Source of the DNA: Rhodococcus spelaei
GTDB taxonomy: Bacteria > Actinomycetota > Actinomycetes > Mycobacteriales > Mycobacteriaceae
Assembly: GCF_006704125.1 (NCBI RefSeq)
Contig: NZ_VIGH01000004.1
Span: forward strand, 186,001-250,000
Direction of reading: 5' to 3'
Length of the DNA stretch: 64,000 nucleotides
Of the stretch, positions 38,375-47,636 are shown piece after piece (the stretch's first letter is position 1; every line of letters begins with the position of its first letter). Made by a program: the position numbers and the translations under genes. The notes below the pieces were generated by a model that did not search any database, was not told the origin of the DNA, and was given only the letters and a program-made list of their open reading frames with translations.

Positions 38375-38695
38375 ATGCCGCGATACCTGTGGCAGGTCAC
38401 GTACTCGTCCGAGGGTGCGAAGGGTTTGTTGACGGAAGGCGGCTCATCCCGTCGCGATGCGATTACGCAGATGGTCGAAAGTGTCGGCGGCACAGTCGAA
38501 TCCTGCTACTTCGCGCTCGGCGGGCATGACCTGGTCGTGATCGGGCAGGTGCCGGACGAGGTGGCGGCGGCGACGCTCGGTATCCGAACCGCCGCTGCGG
38601 GTGCCGCGAGATCCGAGTCGGTGGTTTTGTTGACGCCGGAACAGGTGGACGACGCGGTGCGGCGCGAGGCCGAGTATCGAGTGCCCGGTCGCTGA
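38375..38695 (+). CDS. GYD-domain protein
   Basis: 106 residues, a ferredoxin-like alpha-beta barrel. N-terminus YLWQVTYSSEGAKGLLTEGG and centre VESCYFALGGHDLVVIGQVPD, which holds the variant of the GxYD motif. Family function unknown. ATG 38375 with a strong GAGGAGG site. Divergent from the MpaB-like gene. Confidence 0.82.
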   Translation: MPRYLWQVTYSSEGAKGLLTEGGSSRRDAITQMVESVGGTVESCYFALGGHDLVVIGQVPDEVAAATLGIRTAAAGAARSESVVLLTPEQVDDAVRREAEYRVPGR

Positions 38696-38721
38696 CTCGG
38701 CGATTGGCCAGGCTTCTGAGG

Positions 38722-40277
38722 TCACGGGACGTCGCCGTCCTCGGGAGCCTCGTGGTCGGCGTCGGGGCGCGTTATGCACTCGCGGTGTCGTCGTAGGTCC
38801 GCGTCCCGGCGTGCGCGGGCGCGTTGGAGTGCCTGGGCGAGGAGGTCGTCCAGATGGTGGCGGTGATTGATGCGCGGTTGTCGGTCGGGGTCGATGTGGG
38901 CGGGTGCGATCCACTCGGTGCGCCCGGGATGTTCGGATTCCGGTGGCGCGGTGCGGGTTCTCCACCCCGCGGGGCCGTCCTTGACGAGGGCGTGGCATGC
39001 GTCGCATGCGAGGTCTTCGTTGGTGATGTCGGTGCCGGCGCCGTGGTTCCACTCTCGGATGTGATGCACGGCGGTCATGGTGGCGGGCGCGTCGCAGCCG
39101 GGGCGGGTGCAGCCGCGGGAGGATGCGATCAACGCCAACCTCTGGTCGGCGGTGGCGAGGCGTTTCGAGCGGCCCAGGTGCAGCGGGCGCCCGTGGTGGT
39201 CGAACAGACACAGCACCGGGTGTGCGTGTTCGGCCATCCGCAACGCGTCCCGGATGGGCACGATCCCACCGCCGGCGGTCGTCGCCACCCCGGACGCGTC
39301 TTCGAGTTGCTGCAGCGTCATGGTGATGATCGCGGTGACCGGCAGTCCGCGGTGACTACCCAGCACCCCCGACCCGAGCAGGTGTCGCAGGCCGGTCTTG
39401 AGGGCGTCGTGACCTCGTTGTCCGGCGGTGCGGGTGTCGCGGGCCGCGGCCTTCACGAGGGCATCGTGGTCGAGGTTCGGGGATTCGGCGTCGCCGGCGG
39501 GCGAGTCGGGGTCGTCGGGGTTGTTCATGCCGGGCCGGGCGAGTTTCGCGAGCAGCGGTTCGAGCAGCGCCCTGGTTTCGGGGTCGACCAGCCCGGAGAT
39601 CGGGGTCATGAGGTCGGCATCCTGTTTGCCCATGCGGAAGCAGCGTTGGCGGGCGCGGTCCGTGTCATCGGTGAGGCTGCCGTCCGGATTGAGGTACCCG
39701 AGCAGCTGCTGGCCCGCGTCGGCGACCGCCCTCGGGGTCGAGGACCGGGCCAACTCGGCTGGGGGTCCCTCCCTGCACGAAGTGCTTGGGGGCGGATCTG
39801 TTCGGCCACCTCCACGGCGGCGGGGTCGACGGCGCGGGGGGTTTTGCCGAGCACGCCGCGGATCTCGTGGACGTGGTCGGGGCCGATGGCGCCGTCGCGT
39901 TGGGCGGTGGCGGTGGCGGGTAGGTCGGGGGGTAGTTGTTCGCCGGTGGGGTTGTGCCAGGTGCCGACCTTCTTCGCCGCCGCGACCCGGCGGGCCGCGT
40001 CGCCGGAGGAGATCCGCAGGGTGGCGATGAGGAAGGTGCTGATCGAGGAGCAGTCGAGGCTCCCTGGCAATGACCGCTCAACCGCTTCCACCACCAGTCG
40101 GGTTCCGACCGCCGCCGCCTTGCGCAGCGAGGCCTCCAGGCGCTGGAGCGTCTCGACGACTTCGGCATCCGTCAGCCCGGACAACTCATCGGTGAGCAGG
40201 CCGTCGACGGCGGCGGAGAGGGCGGTCAGGTGTGTTGCCACCTGCCCGACCTCTCCGACCCCTGCTATCGAATGCAT
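38722..40277 (-). pseudogene. DUF222 / HNH endonuclease (13E12 type), frameshifted
   Basis: The N-terminal half (40277 down to about 39790) has the DUF222 helical domain (EVVETLQRLEASLRKAAAVGTRL). The C-terminal half (about 39753 to 38722), in another frame, begins LARSSTPRAVADAGQQLLGYLNPDG and carries the HNH motif (CTRPGCDAPA, VHHIREW, ACDACH). Together they make one full 13E12-type protein of about 510 residues. The frame breaks exactly at a 33-base palindromic element (39760-39792). Removing the element and a few flanking bases would restore a continuous VAEQ-AELARSS reading. Confidence 0.8.
39760..39792 (-). repeat. Short palindromic element, copy 2 (breaks the DUF222 gene)
   Basis: On the minus strand: CCCCC, hairpin core with GCACTTCGTGC, then GGGAGG and GACCCCCA. 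Same ends as copy 1 at 10011-10036. Its length is not a multiple of three and it coincides with the frame change. Confidence 0.65.
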
Positions 40278-40726
40278 GTTCGAAACACTAGCGCGACCCA
40301 CCGACAAGAATTCGTGGAATGTCACCCTGACCTTCCGCCGACTCTGATCGGCTGCGTTCCGCCATGTCGAGATGCACGAAAGATTGACGGGAACGCCGGA
40401 CTACTTTGACGAAGCTCGGGTGTGGCGGCCGTGACAGGTCAGATTGGAGTGCGCCGCGGACTGCGGTGTTCGGCAAAGACGGTATTGCTGATTGGAAACC
40501 TGTTGGCTGCAGGTCAAGGTGACGGGCGGCTTACCTGATCGAATTGGACCAGTTGTCACATTTCCGTCGTGGGCGGTGTCTTTACGGTGTGTGATCGAGG
40601 TCGACGACGGACCATCCGAGGGCTCTGCGTCGTCTGAAGTTCCGAAAAGCTCGGCCATAGAAGGACTTTGCATTCCCTAACCCGAATGACAGGACTGAAC
40701 ATGGACACGACATCGGCAGGAGAATC
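40278..40726. other. 449-base intergenic region before the flavodoxin gene
   Basis: Divergent promoter region between the DUF222 gene and the flavodoxin gene. No coding frame with good composition or ribosome site; less GC-rich than the genes. No clear operator palindrome seen. Confidence 0.4.
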
Positions 40727-41203
40727 ATGGTGAGGGCACTGATCGTGTGCACGTCCGTCTCGCACGGCAACACCCGAAAGATCGCGGACGTCATGGGCGC
40801 GGTGCTGTCTGCGTCCGTCATGGCTCCCGAGGAGGTCGATCCGACTGAGTTGCAGGGCTACGACCTGGTGGGATTGGGTTCCGGGATCTTTCAGATGTCG
40901 TTCCACCCACAGCTACGAGAATTCGTCCGGGCACTCCCACCGCAGCCTGCAACCGCGGCGTTCCTCTTCTCCACCAGCGGCTTTTCCGAACCTCCGTTCC
41001 GGCGCTACAGCCGCTCCCTCGAACGGCAACTCGAGCAGAAGGGGCTCAAGGTGCTCGATACGTTCTCCTGCCGGGCGTTCGACACCTACAAGCCGTTCAA
41101 GCTCGTCGGCGGCATCAGAAAGGGACGGCCGGATATCGACGATCTGCAGGCAGCGCATACATTCGCCGAGCACCTCCGTATGCAGACCATCCCCGCGTCC
41201 TGA
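40727..41203 (+). CDS. Flavodoxin-family protein
   Basis: 158 residues. FMN phosphate loop TSVSHGNTRKIA at 9-20, GLGSGIFQMSFH and FSTSGFSEPPF for the isoalloxazine loops. Closest in style to flavodoxin/protoporphyrinogen-oxidase HemG-like proteins. Electron carrier or quinone reductase; partner unknown. ATG 40727 with AGGAG 4 bases upstream. Confidence 0.85.
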   Translation: MVRALIVCTSVSHGNTRKIADVMGAVLSASVMAPEEVDPTELQGYDLVGLGSGIFQMSFHPQLREFVRALPPQPATAAFLFSTSGFSEPPFRRYSRSLERQLEQKGLKVLDTFSCRAFDTYKPFKLVGGIRKGRPDIDDLQAAHTFAEHLRMQTIPAS

Positions 41204-41237
41204 GCGGTCCGACGCCGATGGCCAGATCACGATCAGA

Positions 41238-41282
41238 ACGGCGCTGCCGCGCACCGAACTGGTCGGTGCGCGGCAGCGCCGT
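41238..41282. terminator. 20-bp perfect hairpin between flavodoxin and fadE5
   Basis: Arms 41238-41257 and 41263-41282 pair fully around ACTGG. Midway between convergent stops at 41203 and 41313; bidirectional. Confidence 0.85.
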
Positions 41283-41312
41283 CGTGTATCCGGGTTTTGC
41301 TACCCGAAGCGT

Positions 41313-43148
41313 CTAGAACGCCGCTTCGTCGAGCTCCATGATGTCGTTGTCGACGTTCGCGATGATGGCGCGGTTCGCGGTGAGCTCCGGCAGCACGTTC
41401 TTCGCGAAGAAGGACGCGGTCGCGACCTTGCCCTCGTAGAACGCCTTGTCCTTGTCGCCGGCACCGGCGTCGAGCGCCTTGATTGCGATCTCGGCCTGCT
41501 CGAGCAGACGCCAGCCGATCAGCAGGTCGCCGACGGACATCAGGAAGCGGACCGAGCCGAGGCCGACCTTGTACAGCTCGGTGGGCTGCTCCTGGGCGCC
41601 CATCAGGAAGCCGGTCAGCGTCGCGGCCATCGTCTGGACGTCCTCGAGAGCGGTGGCCAGCAGCGCACGCTCGCTCTTGAGGCGGTTGTCCGCGCTGTCG
41701 CTGTCGATGAACTTCTTGACCTGGCCGGCGACGTGGGCCAGGGCGACGCCGCGGTCGCGGGCAATCTTCCGGAAGAAGAAGTCCTGCGCCTGGATCGCGG
41801 TGGTGCCCTCGTACAGCGAGTCGATCTTGGCGTCGCGGATGTACTGCTCGATCGGGTAGTCCTGCAGGAAGCCGGAACCGCCGAGGGTCTGCAGGGACTC
41901 GGTCAGGTACTGGTACGCCCGCTCGGAGCCGACACCCTTGACGATCGGGAGCAACAGGTCGTTGACGCGGAACGCGAGGTCCTTGTCGGCGCCGGAGACG
42001 GCCAGCGCGGCGGCCTCGTCCTGGTGCGCGGCGGTGTACAGGTACACCGAACGCAGGCCCTCCGCGTACGCCTTCTGCATCGCGAGGCTGCGTCGGACGT
42101 CCGGGTGGTGGGTGATGGTGACGCGCGGCGCGGCCTTGTCGGTCATCTGGGTCAGGTCGGCACCCTGGACGCGCTGCTTGGCGTAGTCCAGTGCGTTGAG
42201 GTAGCCGGTGGAGAGGGTGGAGATGGCCTTGGTGCCGACCATCATGCGGGCGTGCTCGATGACGTCGAACATCTGCGCGATGCCGTTGTGCACCTCGCCG
42301 ACCAGCCAGCCCTTGGCGGGGATGCCGTGGCCGCCGAAGGTGAGCTCACAGGTGGCGGAGGCCTTGAGGCCCATCTTGTGCTCGACGCCGGTGACGAAGA
42401 CGCCGTTGCGCTCGCCCATCTCGTTCTTCTCGAAATCGAAGTGCGTGTTCGGCACGAAGAACAGGCTCAGGCCCTTGGTGCCCGGTCCGGCGCCCTCGGG
42501 GCGTGCCAGGACCAGGTGGAAGGTGTTTTCGAACATGTCATCGGAGACGGCGGAGGTGATGAAGCGCTTCACGCCCTCGATGTGCCAGGAGCCGTCGTCC
42601 TGCTTGATCGCCTTGGTGCGGCCGGCGCCGACGTCGGAACCGGCATCCGGCTCGGTGAGCACCATGGTGGCGGCCCAGCCGCGCTCGACGCAGGTCTCGG
42701 CCCACTTCTTCTGCTCGTCGGTGCCGTTCTCGAACAGCACGCCCGCGAAGGACGGGCCTGCGGCGTACATGAAGGCGGCGGGCTGCGCGCCGAGCAGCAT
42801 CTCGGCGATGGCCCAGACCACGGCGCGGGGCGCGGGAACGCCGCCGATCTCCTCCTGCAGGCCCATGCGGTACCACTCGCCGTCCCACATGGCCTTGAAG
42901 GAGGCCTTGAAGCCCTCCGGAATCGCCAGGGTGTGGGTCTCGGGATCGAAGACGGGCGGGTTGCGGTCCGTGTCGGCGAAGGCCTCGCCCAGCGGACCCT
43001 CGGCCAGCTTGGCGACCTCGGCCAGCATGGTGCGGATCGTGTCGGCGTCCAGGTCTCCCCAGGCGCCCGCACTCAGGGGCTTCTCCAGGTCGAGTACCTC
43101 GAACAGGTTGAACTCCAGGTCACGGACGTTGCTCTTGTAATGGCCCAT
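41313..43148 (-). CDS. fadE5: Acyl-CoA dehydrogenase FadE5
   Basis: 611 residues, the same length as mycobacterial FadE5 as I recall. Starts [19 protein letters not shown]; has [51 protein letters not shown] with the arginine and [22 protein letters not shown] enzyme that makes the 2-enoyl-CoA; the homologue has broad chain length. The long frame continues to 43205 but ATG 43148 matches the family and has GGGAGAG upstream. In the mycobacterial order this is Rv0244c, next to fadA2; here about 9.4 kb separates them. Confidence 0.94.
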   Translation of the reverse strand: MGHYKSNVRDLEFNLFEVLDLEKPLSAGAWGDLDADTIRTMLAEVAKLAEGPLGEAFADTDRNPPVFDPETHTLAIPEGFKASFKAMWDGEWYRMGLQEEIGGVPAPRAVVWAIAEMLLGAQPAAFMYAAGPSFAGVLFENGTDEQKKWAETCVERGWAATMVLTEPDAGSDVGAGRTKAIKQDDGSWHIEGVKRFITSAVSDDMFENTFHLVLARPEGAGPGTKGLSLFFVPNTHFDFEKNEMGERNGVFVTGVEHKMGLKASATCELTFGGHGIPAKGWLVGEVHNGIAQMFDVIEHARMMVGTKAISTLSTGYLNALDYAKQRVQGADLTQMTDKAAPRVTITHHPDVRRSLAMQKAYAEGLRSVYLYTAAHQDEAAALAVSGADKDLAFRVNDLLLPIVKGVGSERAYQYLTESLQTLGGSGFLQDYPIEQYIRDAKIDSLYEGTTAIQAQDFFFRKIARDRGVALAHVAGQVKKFIDSDSADNRLKSERALLATALEDVQTMAATLTGFLMGAQEQPTELYKVGLGSVRFLMSVGDLLIGWRLLEQAEIAIKALDAGAGDKDKAFYEGKVATASFFAKNVLPELTANRAIIANVDNDIMELDEAAF

Positions 43149-43249
43149 GTCTTCTAACTCTCCCGGTGAGATGGTGCGGTCTAGCCCCTGGTCAGTACCG
43201 CCCAAGTGGCTACTCGTCGGTAACTTAGCCGATGTTACTCGTGATTCAG

Positions 43250-43840
43250 TTAGCTGCCAACAGAAGTGCGAAATCCGACGACCAGGTTGTCGACAGCCGG
43301 GCCCTGCTCGGTCTCGCGTACGCGACGCACCGCGACGGTGATCGTCAGTAAGTCGCCCAGCGCTGCCTCCAATTCTATTGCAGTGCTGTGAGATTCGTCG
43401 TCGAGGCGGTCCGGGTCCGGATGCTGGTCCAGGATCAGCAGGATGCCTCCCGGCCGCAGGGCGGCGACCGCTCTGCGCAACACCGCGGCCCGCTCGTCAG
43501 GGCAAAGGTGCAGGTAAACGGCCAGGGCTAGGTCATAGTCGGTCCCGAATTCGAGATTCGTCACATTTCCGAGGGCCCAGTCGATCCGGCCGCGGACCGA
43601 ACGGGGCAGTGGCGCTGCGCTGCGCTGCGCCTTGTTCAGTGCGACTGCCGAGAAGTCCACTGCGGTGACCTGCCAGCCGCGGGTGGCCAGCCACAGCGCA
43701 TTGCGGCCCTCCCCGCACCCCAGGTCGAGAGCGCGGCCTGCCGGAACCGAGGTGACCTGCTCCACCACGGTCGCGCTCGCGGCCGATCCCCACAACAGTT
43801 CATCGCCCGCGTACCGGGTGTCCCAGTCGTGTGAATCCAT
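43250..43840 (-). CDS. Class I SAM-dependent methyltransferase (TehB-like)
   Basis: 196 residues. Motif [20 protein letters not shown] near 41-59, then [10 protein letters not shown], and [16 protein letters not shown]. Similar to small methyltransferases of the tellurite/thiopurine type. The substrate is unknown. Same strand as fadE5, about 100 bases upstream; no strong ribosome site. Confidence 0.85.
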   Translation of the reverse strand: MDSHDWDTRYAGDELLWGSAASATVVEQVTSVPAGRALDLGCGEGRNALWLATRGWQVTAVDFSAVALNKAQRSAAPLPRSVRGRIDWALGNVTNLEFGTDYDLALAVYLHLCPDERAAVLRRAVAALRPGGILLILDQHPDPDRLDDESHSTAIELEAALGDLLTITVAVRRVRETEQGPAVDNLVVGFRTSVGS

Positions 43841-43899
43841 GAGGGGCACGGTATCGGCTGGTCGCGGGGAACGTGGTTCGCGAGCGTGATCGTGTGAAG

Positions 43900-44832
43900 T
43901 CAGCCCTGCTCGAGGAAGGCGTCGATCAGCACGAGCTCGTCCTCGTCGAGCGGGCGGGACAGGTGCGAGAGGTTGCGTTCCACCTGGCGTGGGCTGGACG
44001 AGCCGATCAGCACGGACGTCACCTGTGGTTTTGCGTCGAGCCACGCCACGGCGAGCTCGGACAGTGGGCGGTCGAGCTCGCTCGCCAGGCCGAGCAGCTC
44101 CTCTACCCGGGTCAGCGCCGCGTCCGTCGCGCCGGCCGCGAAGTACTCGGACTTGTCGAACCGGGAGCCCTTCGGGAAATCCATGTTCTTGCGGTACTTG
44201 CCGGTGAGCAGTCCGGCCGCCAGCGGGTAGTAGGGGATCACGCCGAGGCGGTGTTCTTCGCACGCCGGCACGAGGTCCGCCTCGACCGCGCGCTCGAGCA
44301 GATTCCACTCGATCTGGGCTGCGGTGAATCGCGCGAGTCCGCGCTCGCGCGCAGTGCCGTCGGCCTGGCTGATCTGCTGGGCCGAACTGTTCGAGCACGC
44401 TATGTGACGGACCTTGCCGGCCTGCACGAGCGCGTCGAGCGCTTCGAGGGTGTCCTCGATCGGCACCTCCGGGTCTGGGGTGTGCTGGTAGTAGAGGTCG
44501 ATGTGGTCGATGCCGAGCCGCCGCAGACTGGCCTCGCATGCGCGCCGGACGTATGCGGGGGACGAGCCGCGGTCCTCCGTGTCCATCGGTGCGCCGAACT
44601 TGGTCGCGACGACGGCGAGGTCCCGGCGTCCGGCCAGCGCCGCGCCGAGGATCTTCTCGGACTCTCCGGCGGAGTAGACGTCGGCGGTGTCGAAGAACGT
44701 GATGCCGTGCTCGAACGCCGCATCGACGACCTCGCGCGAGGCGGCGGTGTCGAGGCGGGATCCGAAGTTGTTGCAGCCCAGGGACACGGTCGAGACGACC
44801 AGATCGGTTCCGGGCAAGGGCGCGTAGTGCAT
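43900..44832 (-). CDS. Aldo/keto reductase
   Basis: 310 residues. Tetrad residues in FFDTADVYSAGESE (Asp, Tyr), VVATKFG (Lys) and DLYYQHTPDP (His). Cofactor site SVLIGSSSPRQ near the C-terminus. ATG 44832 with AGGAG 10 bases upstream. Only about a third identical by eye to the reductase at 31968, so not a recent copy. Confidence 0.9.
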   Translation of the reverse strand: MHYAPLPGTDLVVSTVSLGCNNFGSRLDTAASREVVDAAFEHGITFFDTADVYSAGESEKILGAALAGRRDLAVVATKFGAPMDTEDRGSSPAYVRRACEASLRRLGIDHIDLYYQHTPDPEVPIEDTLEALDALVQAGKVRHIACSNSSAQQISQADGTARERGLARFTAAQIEWNLLERAVEADLVPACEEHRLGVIPYYPLAAGLLTGKYRKNMDFPKGSRFDKSEYFAAGATDAALTRVEELLGLASELDRPLSELAVAWLDAKPQVTSVLIGSSSPRQVERNLSHLSRPLDEDELVLIDAFLEQG

Positions 44833-44991
44833 GGTGGACGAACTCCTGACGTTGGCACGTGTACGGGGCCGGGGTGCGACCCGGATCCGGACAGTACGCA
44901 GCGTCGCGGCGTCCCCCGACGCCGAATCCCGCTGTGTGGTAACGGAAAACGGGCTCGGCGAGCAGGTGTGACGAGAGCGTGTCGGTGACCG

Positions 44992-46116
44992 TCAGCGAGT
45001 GAGCGTGGTGTGCAGGAGCAGGACGTTGTAGTTCGAGTGCACCGTGGTGAGGAAGTACAGGTCCGGTCCACTCGACCAGGGGTGCATGTAGGCGCCATAT
45101 GCGGTCGGCAGCTCGCGCGCGTCGACCAGTACCTCGGGCGGACCCCACGGCCCGGTCGGGCTCGGTGAGCGCCGCATCACCACCGAGTTGAAGTTGTCGG
45201 TGGTGAGCATCAGGTACTGGCCGAGGAACTGGTTGAACTGCACCGACAGCTCGCCGACGCCGCCGAACACGATGGGCGCTGCCGCATTGACGTCGCCCTT
45301 CTTCCATTCGTTGCCGTTCCAGTACTCGTACGCACCGAGGTCGCGGAGCTGCTTCTCCGGCACCCGCGCCACGTAGGCGAGTCCGCCGCGACCGGGCGGC
45401 GTGCCGTACTGGTAGACGTAGCCGCCGTCCTTGAGGAAGGCGCTCATCTGGAAGTTCCGGTTGCCGCCGTCGCTGGGACGGATGGTCTCGGGTGCCATCG
45501 CCCAGTTCTCGCCGTTGTCGGTGGAGAACGCGAGTCCGGAGTTGTTGGTCTCCCAGTGGCCCGGCTCGCCCCAGTGGTTGACCGACATCATCGACATGTA
45601 CTGCACGCCGTCGACCGCGACTCCCGCGGTGGGGATGTGGCTGATCTCCACGTACGGGATCTTCGGGCTGGGGATCAGCTCCTTGGACTGGCCCAGGAAG
45701 TCGCGCGGGGAGCTGTCGAAGGTCATGCCGTCCGCGAGCTGGTGGTCCGAGCTGCGGAACAGGGTGTTGCTCCGCCACGACCACAGGCTGCCAGCCAGCA
45801 GGTTCGGGATGCCGAGGCCGGCGGAGTCGCCGAACGCGGTGAGGATCTGGCCGTTGCCGTTGTCCCACATGATGCCGAGATCGGTCCCGAGCACATTGTC
45901 GTCCTGGGTGCGGTTGGCACTGAGCAGGCCCGTCATCTGTGCGACCGCGTTGGTGCGACCGCGCAGATCCGGTAAGCCGTTCGTGCCGTTGAGCCCGGGA
46001 ATGGGATTGACCGTGTTCGGATCCGCTGCGGCAGGACCGGCGAGCGCGACCAGCGCTGCCATGCCGAGGATCGAAGCCTGTACGACTGTCTTGGTACGTC
46101 CAACCATCACACGCAT
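44992..46116 (-). CDS. Secreted DUF4185 protein
   Basis: 374 residues. Signal peptide VVQASILGMAALVALAGPAAA, then a beta-propeller-like domain: DLGIMWDNGNGQILTAFGDS and LAFSTDNGENWAMAPETIR, with repeated aromatic-Gly turns. Function unknown; sialidase/glycosidase-like propellers share these features. ATG 46116 sits against GAGGAG, so ATG 46107 or GTG 46110, at better spacing, may be the real start. Confidence 0.85.
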   Translation of the reverse strand: MRVMVGRTKTVVQASILGMAALVALAGPAAADPNTVNPIPGLNGTNGLPDLRGRTNAVAQMTGLLSANRTQDDNVLGTDLGIMWDNGNGQILTAFGDSAGLGIPNLLAGSLWSWRSNTLFRSSDHQLADGMTFDSSPRDFLGQSKELIPSPKIPYVEISHIPTAGVAVDGVQYMSMMSVNHWGEPGHWETNNSGLAFSTDNGENWAMAPETIRPSDGGNRNFQMSAFLKDGGYVYQYGTPPGRGGLAYVARVPEKQLRDLGAYEYWNGNEWKKGDVNAAAPIVFGGVGELSVQFNQFLGQYLMLTTDNFNSVVMRRSPSPTGPWGPPEVLVDARELPTAYGAYMHPWSSGPDLYFLTTVHSNYNVLLLHTTLTR

Positions 46117-46531
46117 CTCCTCGACCGCTGTCGTGTTGTCCCGTGTCTTGTCCTGAACCCACTTACATCTGTCGCGAACTACATCCGTGCTGAACTACAT
46201 CAGTCTTGAACTACATCCGTCCTGAACCCACTTCAATGGCCGACCGCCGTGCGGCCGACCCCCGTCGATCGTAGTGATCTTGGACATAAAGTCACAGTAC
46301 TTCTTGTTATCGGTGTGTACGCATGGGGCAGATGAGGTAAATGCGAGGTTCTCGCGACCGGTTCGTCCCGGTTTCGCCACGCCACCGGGTCGGTCGGTGA
46401 TATGAACCGGACCGCAAAGTCTGCTGTGGACTCCGTCACCGTGCGGGGGACGCGCACAGTACGGTGTCGGGTGAGGAGTTCGTGTGATTCACCCGAGCAT
46501 CCGACGGAAGAGATATAGAGGAGAACAAGCA
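46117..46531. other. Divergent intergenic region, DUF4185 / FabH
   Basis: 415 bases holding both promoters and a degenerate tandem repeat at 46150-46233. The stretch 46270-46320 is AT-richer than its surroundings. A 38-codon frame at 46402 lacks a ribosome site and is not called. Confidence 0.5.
46150..46233 (+). repeat. Degenerate 16-bp tandem repeats
   Basis: Three central 16-mers of the form GTCNTGAACTACATCC (46171-46186, 46187-46202, 46203-46218), bounded by two copies of GTCCTGAACCCACTT (46150-46164, 46219-46233). Confidence 0.75.
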
Positions 46532-47551
46532 ATGGGTGCAGCGATCGCGAACTCCACGGAGCTTCGTCATTCCGCGATCCTCGGTCTCGGCGTGTACCGG
46601 CCCGAGCGGGTCGTGACCAACGACGAGATCTGTGAGCTCATCGATTCGAACGACGAGTGGATCCAGTCCCGGTCGGGAATCAAGAACCGGCGCTTCGCCG
46701 GCCCCGAGGAGAGCGTGCTCGCGATGGCGATCGAGTCGGGCCGCCGTGCGCTGGCCGCCTCCGGTCTCACCGGTGAGCAGATCGGCGCCGTCATCGTCGC
46801 CACCTCGACCTACCCGGTGCAGACCCCGCCGGCCTCCGCCCTGGTGGCGGACGCGCTCGGCACGGGTGGCGCGGGAGCCATCGACGTCGCCGCCGGCTGC
46901 GCGGGCTTCTGCTACGCGCTCGGCCTGGCCTCGGACATGGTGCGAGGGGGCACCGAGGAACACGTGCTGGTGATCGGCGTCGAGCGGATGAGCGACTCCA
47001 CCGAGCCCACCGACCGATCCGTTCGCTTCATCTTCGGCGACGGCGCGGGCGCGGTCGTGGTCGGGCGTGGCGACGAGGCCGGCATCGGCCCGGTCACCTG
47101 GGGTTCGGACGGCGCGCAGGGCCGGGCCATCCGCCAGGAGCCGGACTGGGTGGACTTCGCCGAGAACCCGACCCAGAAGCGGCCGTGGATCAAGATGGAG
47201 GGCACCTCGGTGTTCCGCTGGGCGGCCTTCGAGATGGGCAAGATCGCACAGCGCGCCCTGGACCGGACCGGCATCACGGTCGAGGACCTCGACGTCTTCA
47301 TTCCGCACCAGGCCAACGCACGCATCACCGAGGTCATCGCGCGCAGCATGAACCTGCCGGAGACCGTCTCGGTCTCCAACGACATCGCCGAGACCGGTAA
47401 CACCTCCGCCGCGTCGATCCCGCTGGCGATGGAGGAGATGCTGCGCACCGGCAAGGCGAAGGCCGGCGACACCGCGCTGCTGCTCGCCTTCGGCGCCGGA
47501 CTTGCCTACGCGGGCCAGGTCGTGAAGATGCCGGTGCTCGCCGAGAGCTGA
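46532..47551 (+). CDS. 3-oxoacyl-ACP synthase III (FabH-type)
   Basis: 339 residues. Catalytic Cys in AAGCAGFCYALG near 122, His in IPHQANARI near 258 and Asn in ETGNTSAAS near 289, a full KAS III triad. Starts fatty-acid elongation from an acyl-CoA and malonyl-ACP. ATG 46532 with GAGGAG upstream. It stands alone, ended by a perfect hairpin, so it is not in a fatty-acid operon; a specialised synthase is also possible. Confidence 0.9.
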   Translation: MGAAIANSTELRHSAILGLGVYRPERVVTNDEICELIDSNDEWIQSRSGIKNRRFAGPEESVLAMAIESGRRALAASGLTGEQIGAVIVATSTYPVQTPPASALVADALGTGGAGAIDVAAGCAGFCYALGLASDMVRGGTEEHVLVIGVERMSDSTEPTDRSVRFIFGDGAGAVVVGRGDEAGIGPVTWGSDGAQGRAIRQEPDWVDFAENPTQKRPWIKMEGTSVFRWAAFEMGKIAQRALDRTGITVEDLDVFIPHQANARITEVIARSMNLPETVSVSNDIAETGNTSAASIPLAMEEMLRTGKAKAGDTALLLAFGAGLAYAGQVVKMPVLAES

Positions 47552-47570
47552 GCCCGAACCCGTACGTAAG

Positions 47571-47613
47571 CACTGAAGGTGCCGCTCCGAGATTCGGAGC
47601 GGCACCTTCAGTG
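47571..47613. terminator. 20-bp perfect hairpin between FabH and Ig-like genes
   Basis: Arms 47571-47590 and 47594-47613 fully paired around GAT. Convergent stops at 47551 and 47637. Confidence 0.88.
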
Positions 47614-47636
47614 TTCTGTGCGGTGGATCGTCGCGG

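Noticed and set aside
41733-43157. 474-codon plus-strand frame opposite fadE5
   Set aside because: Mirror of a strongly conserved acyl-CoA dehydrogenase; no recognisable protein features.
43841-46162. Upstream extension of the methyltransferase frame to a 970-residue protein
   Set aside because: The extension is a shadow of the reductase and DUF4185 genes; the methyltransferase motif set begins right after ATG 43840.
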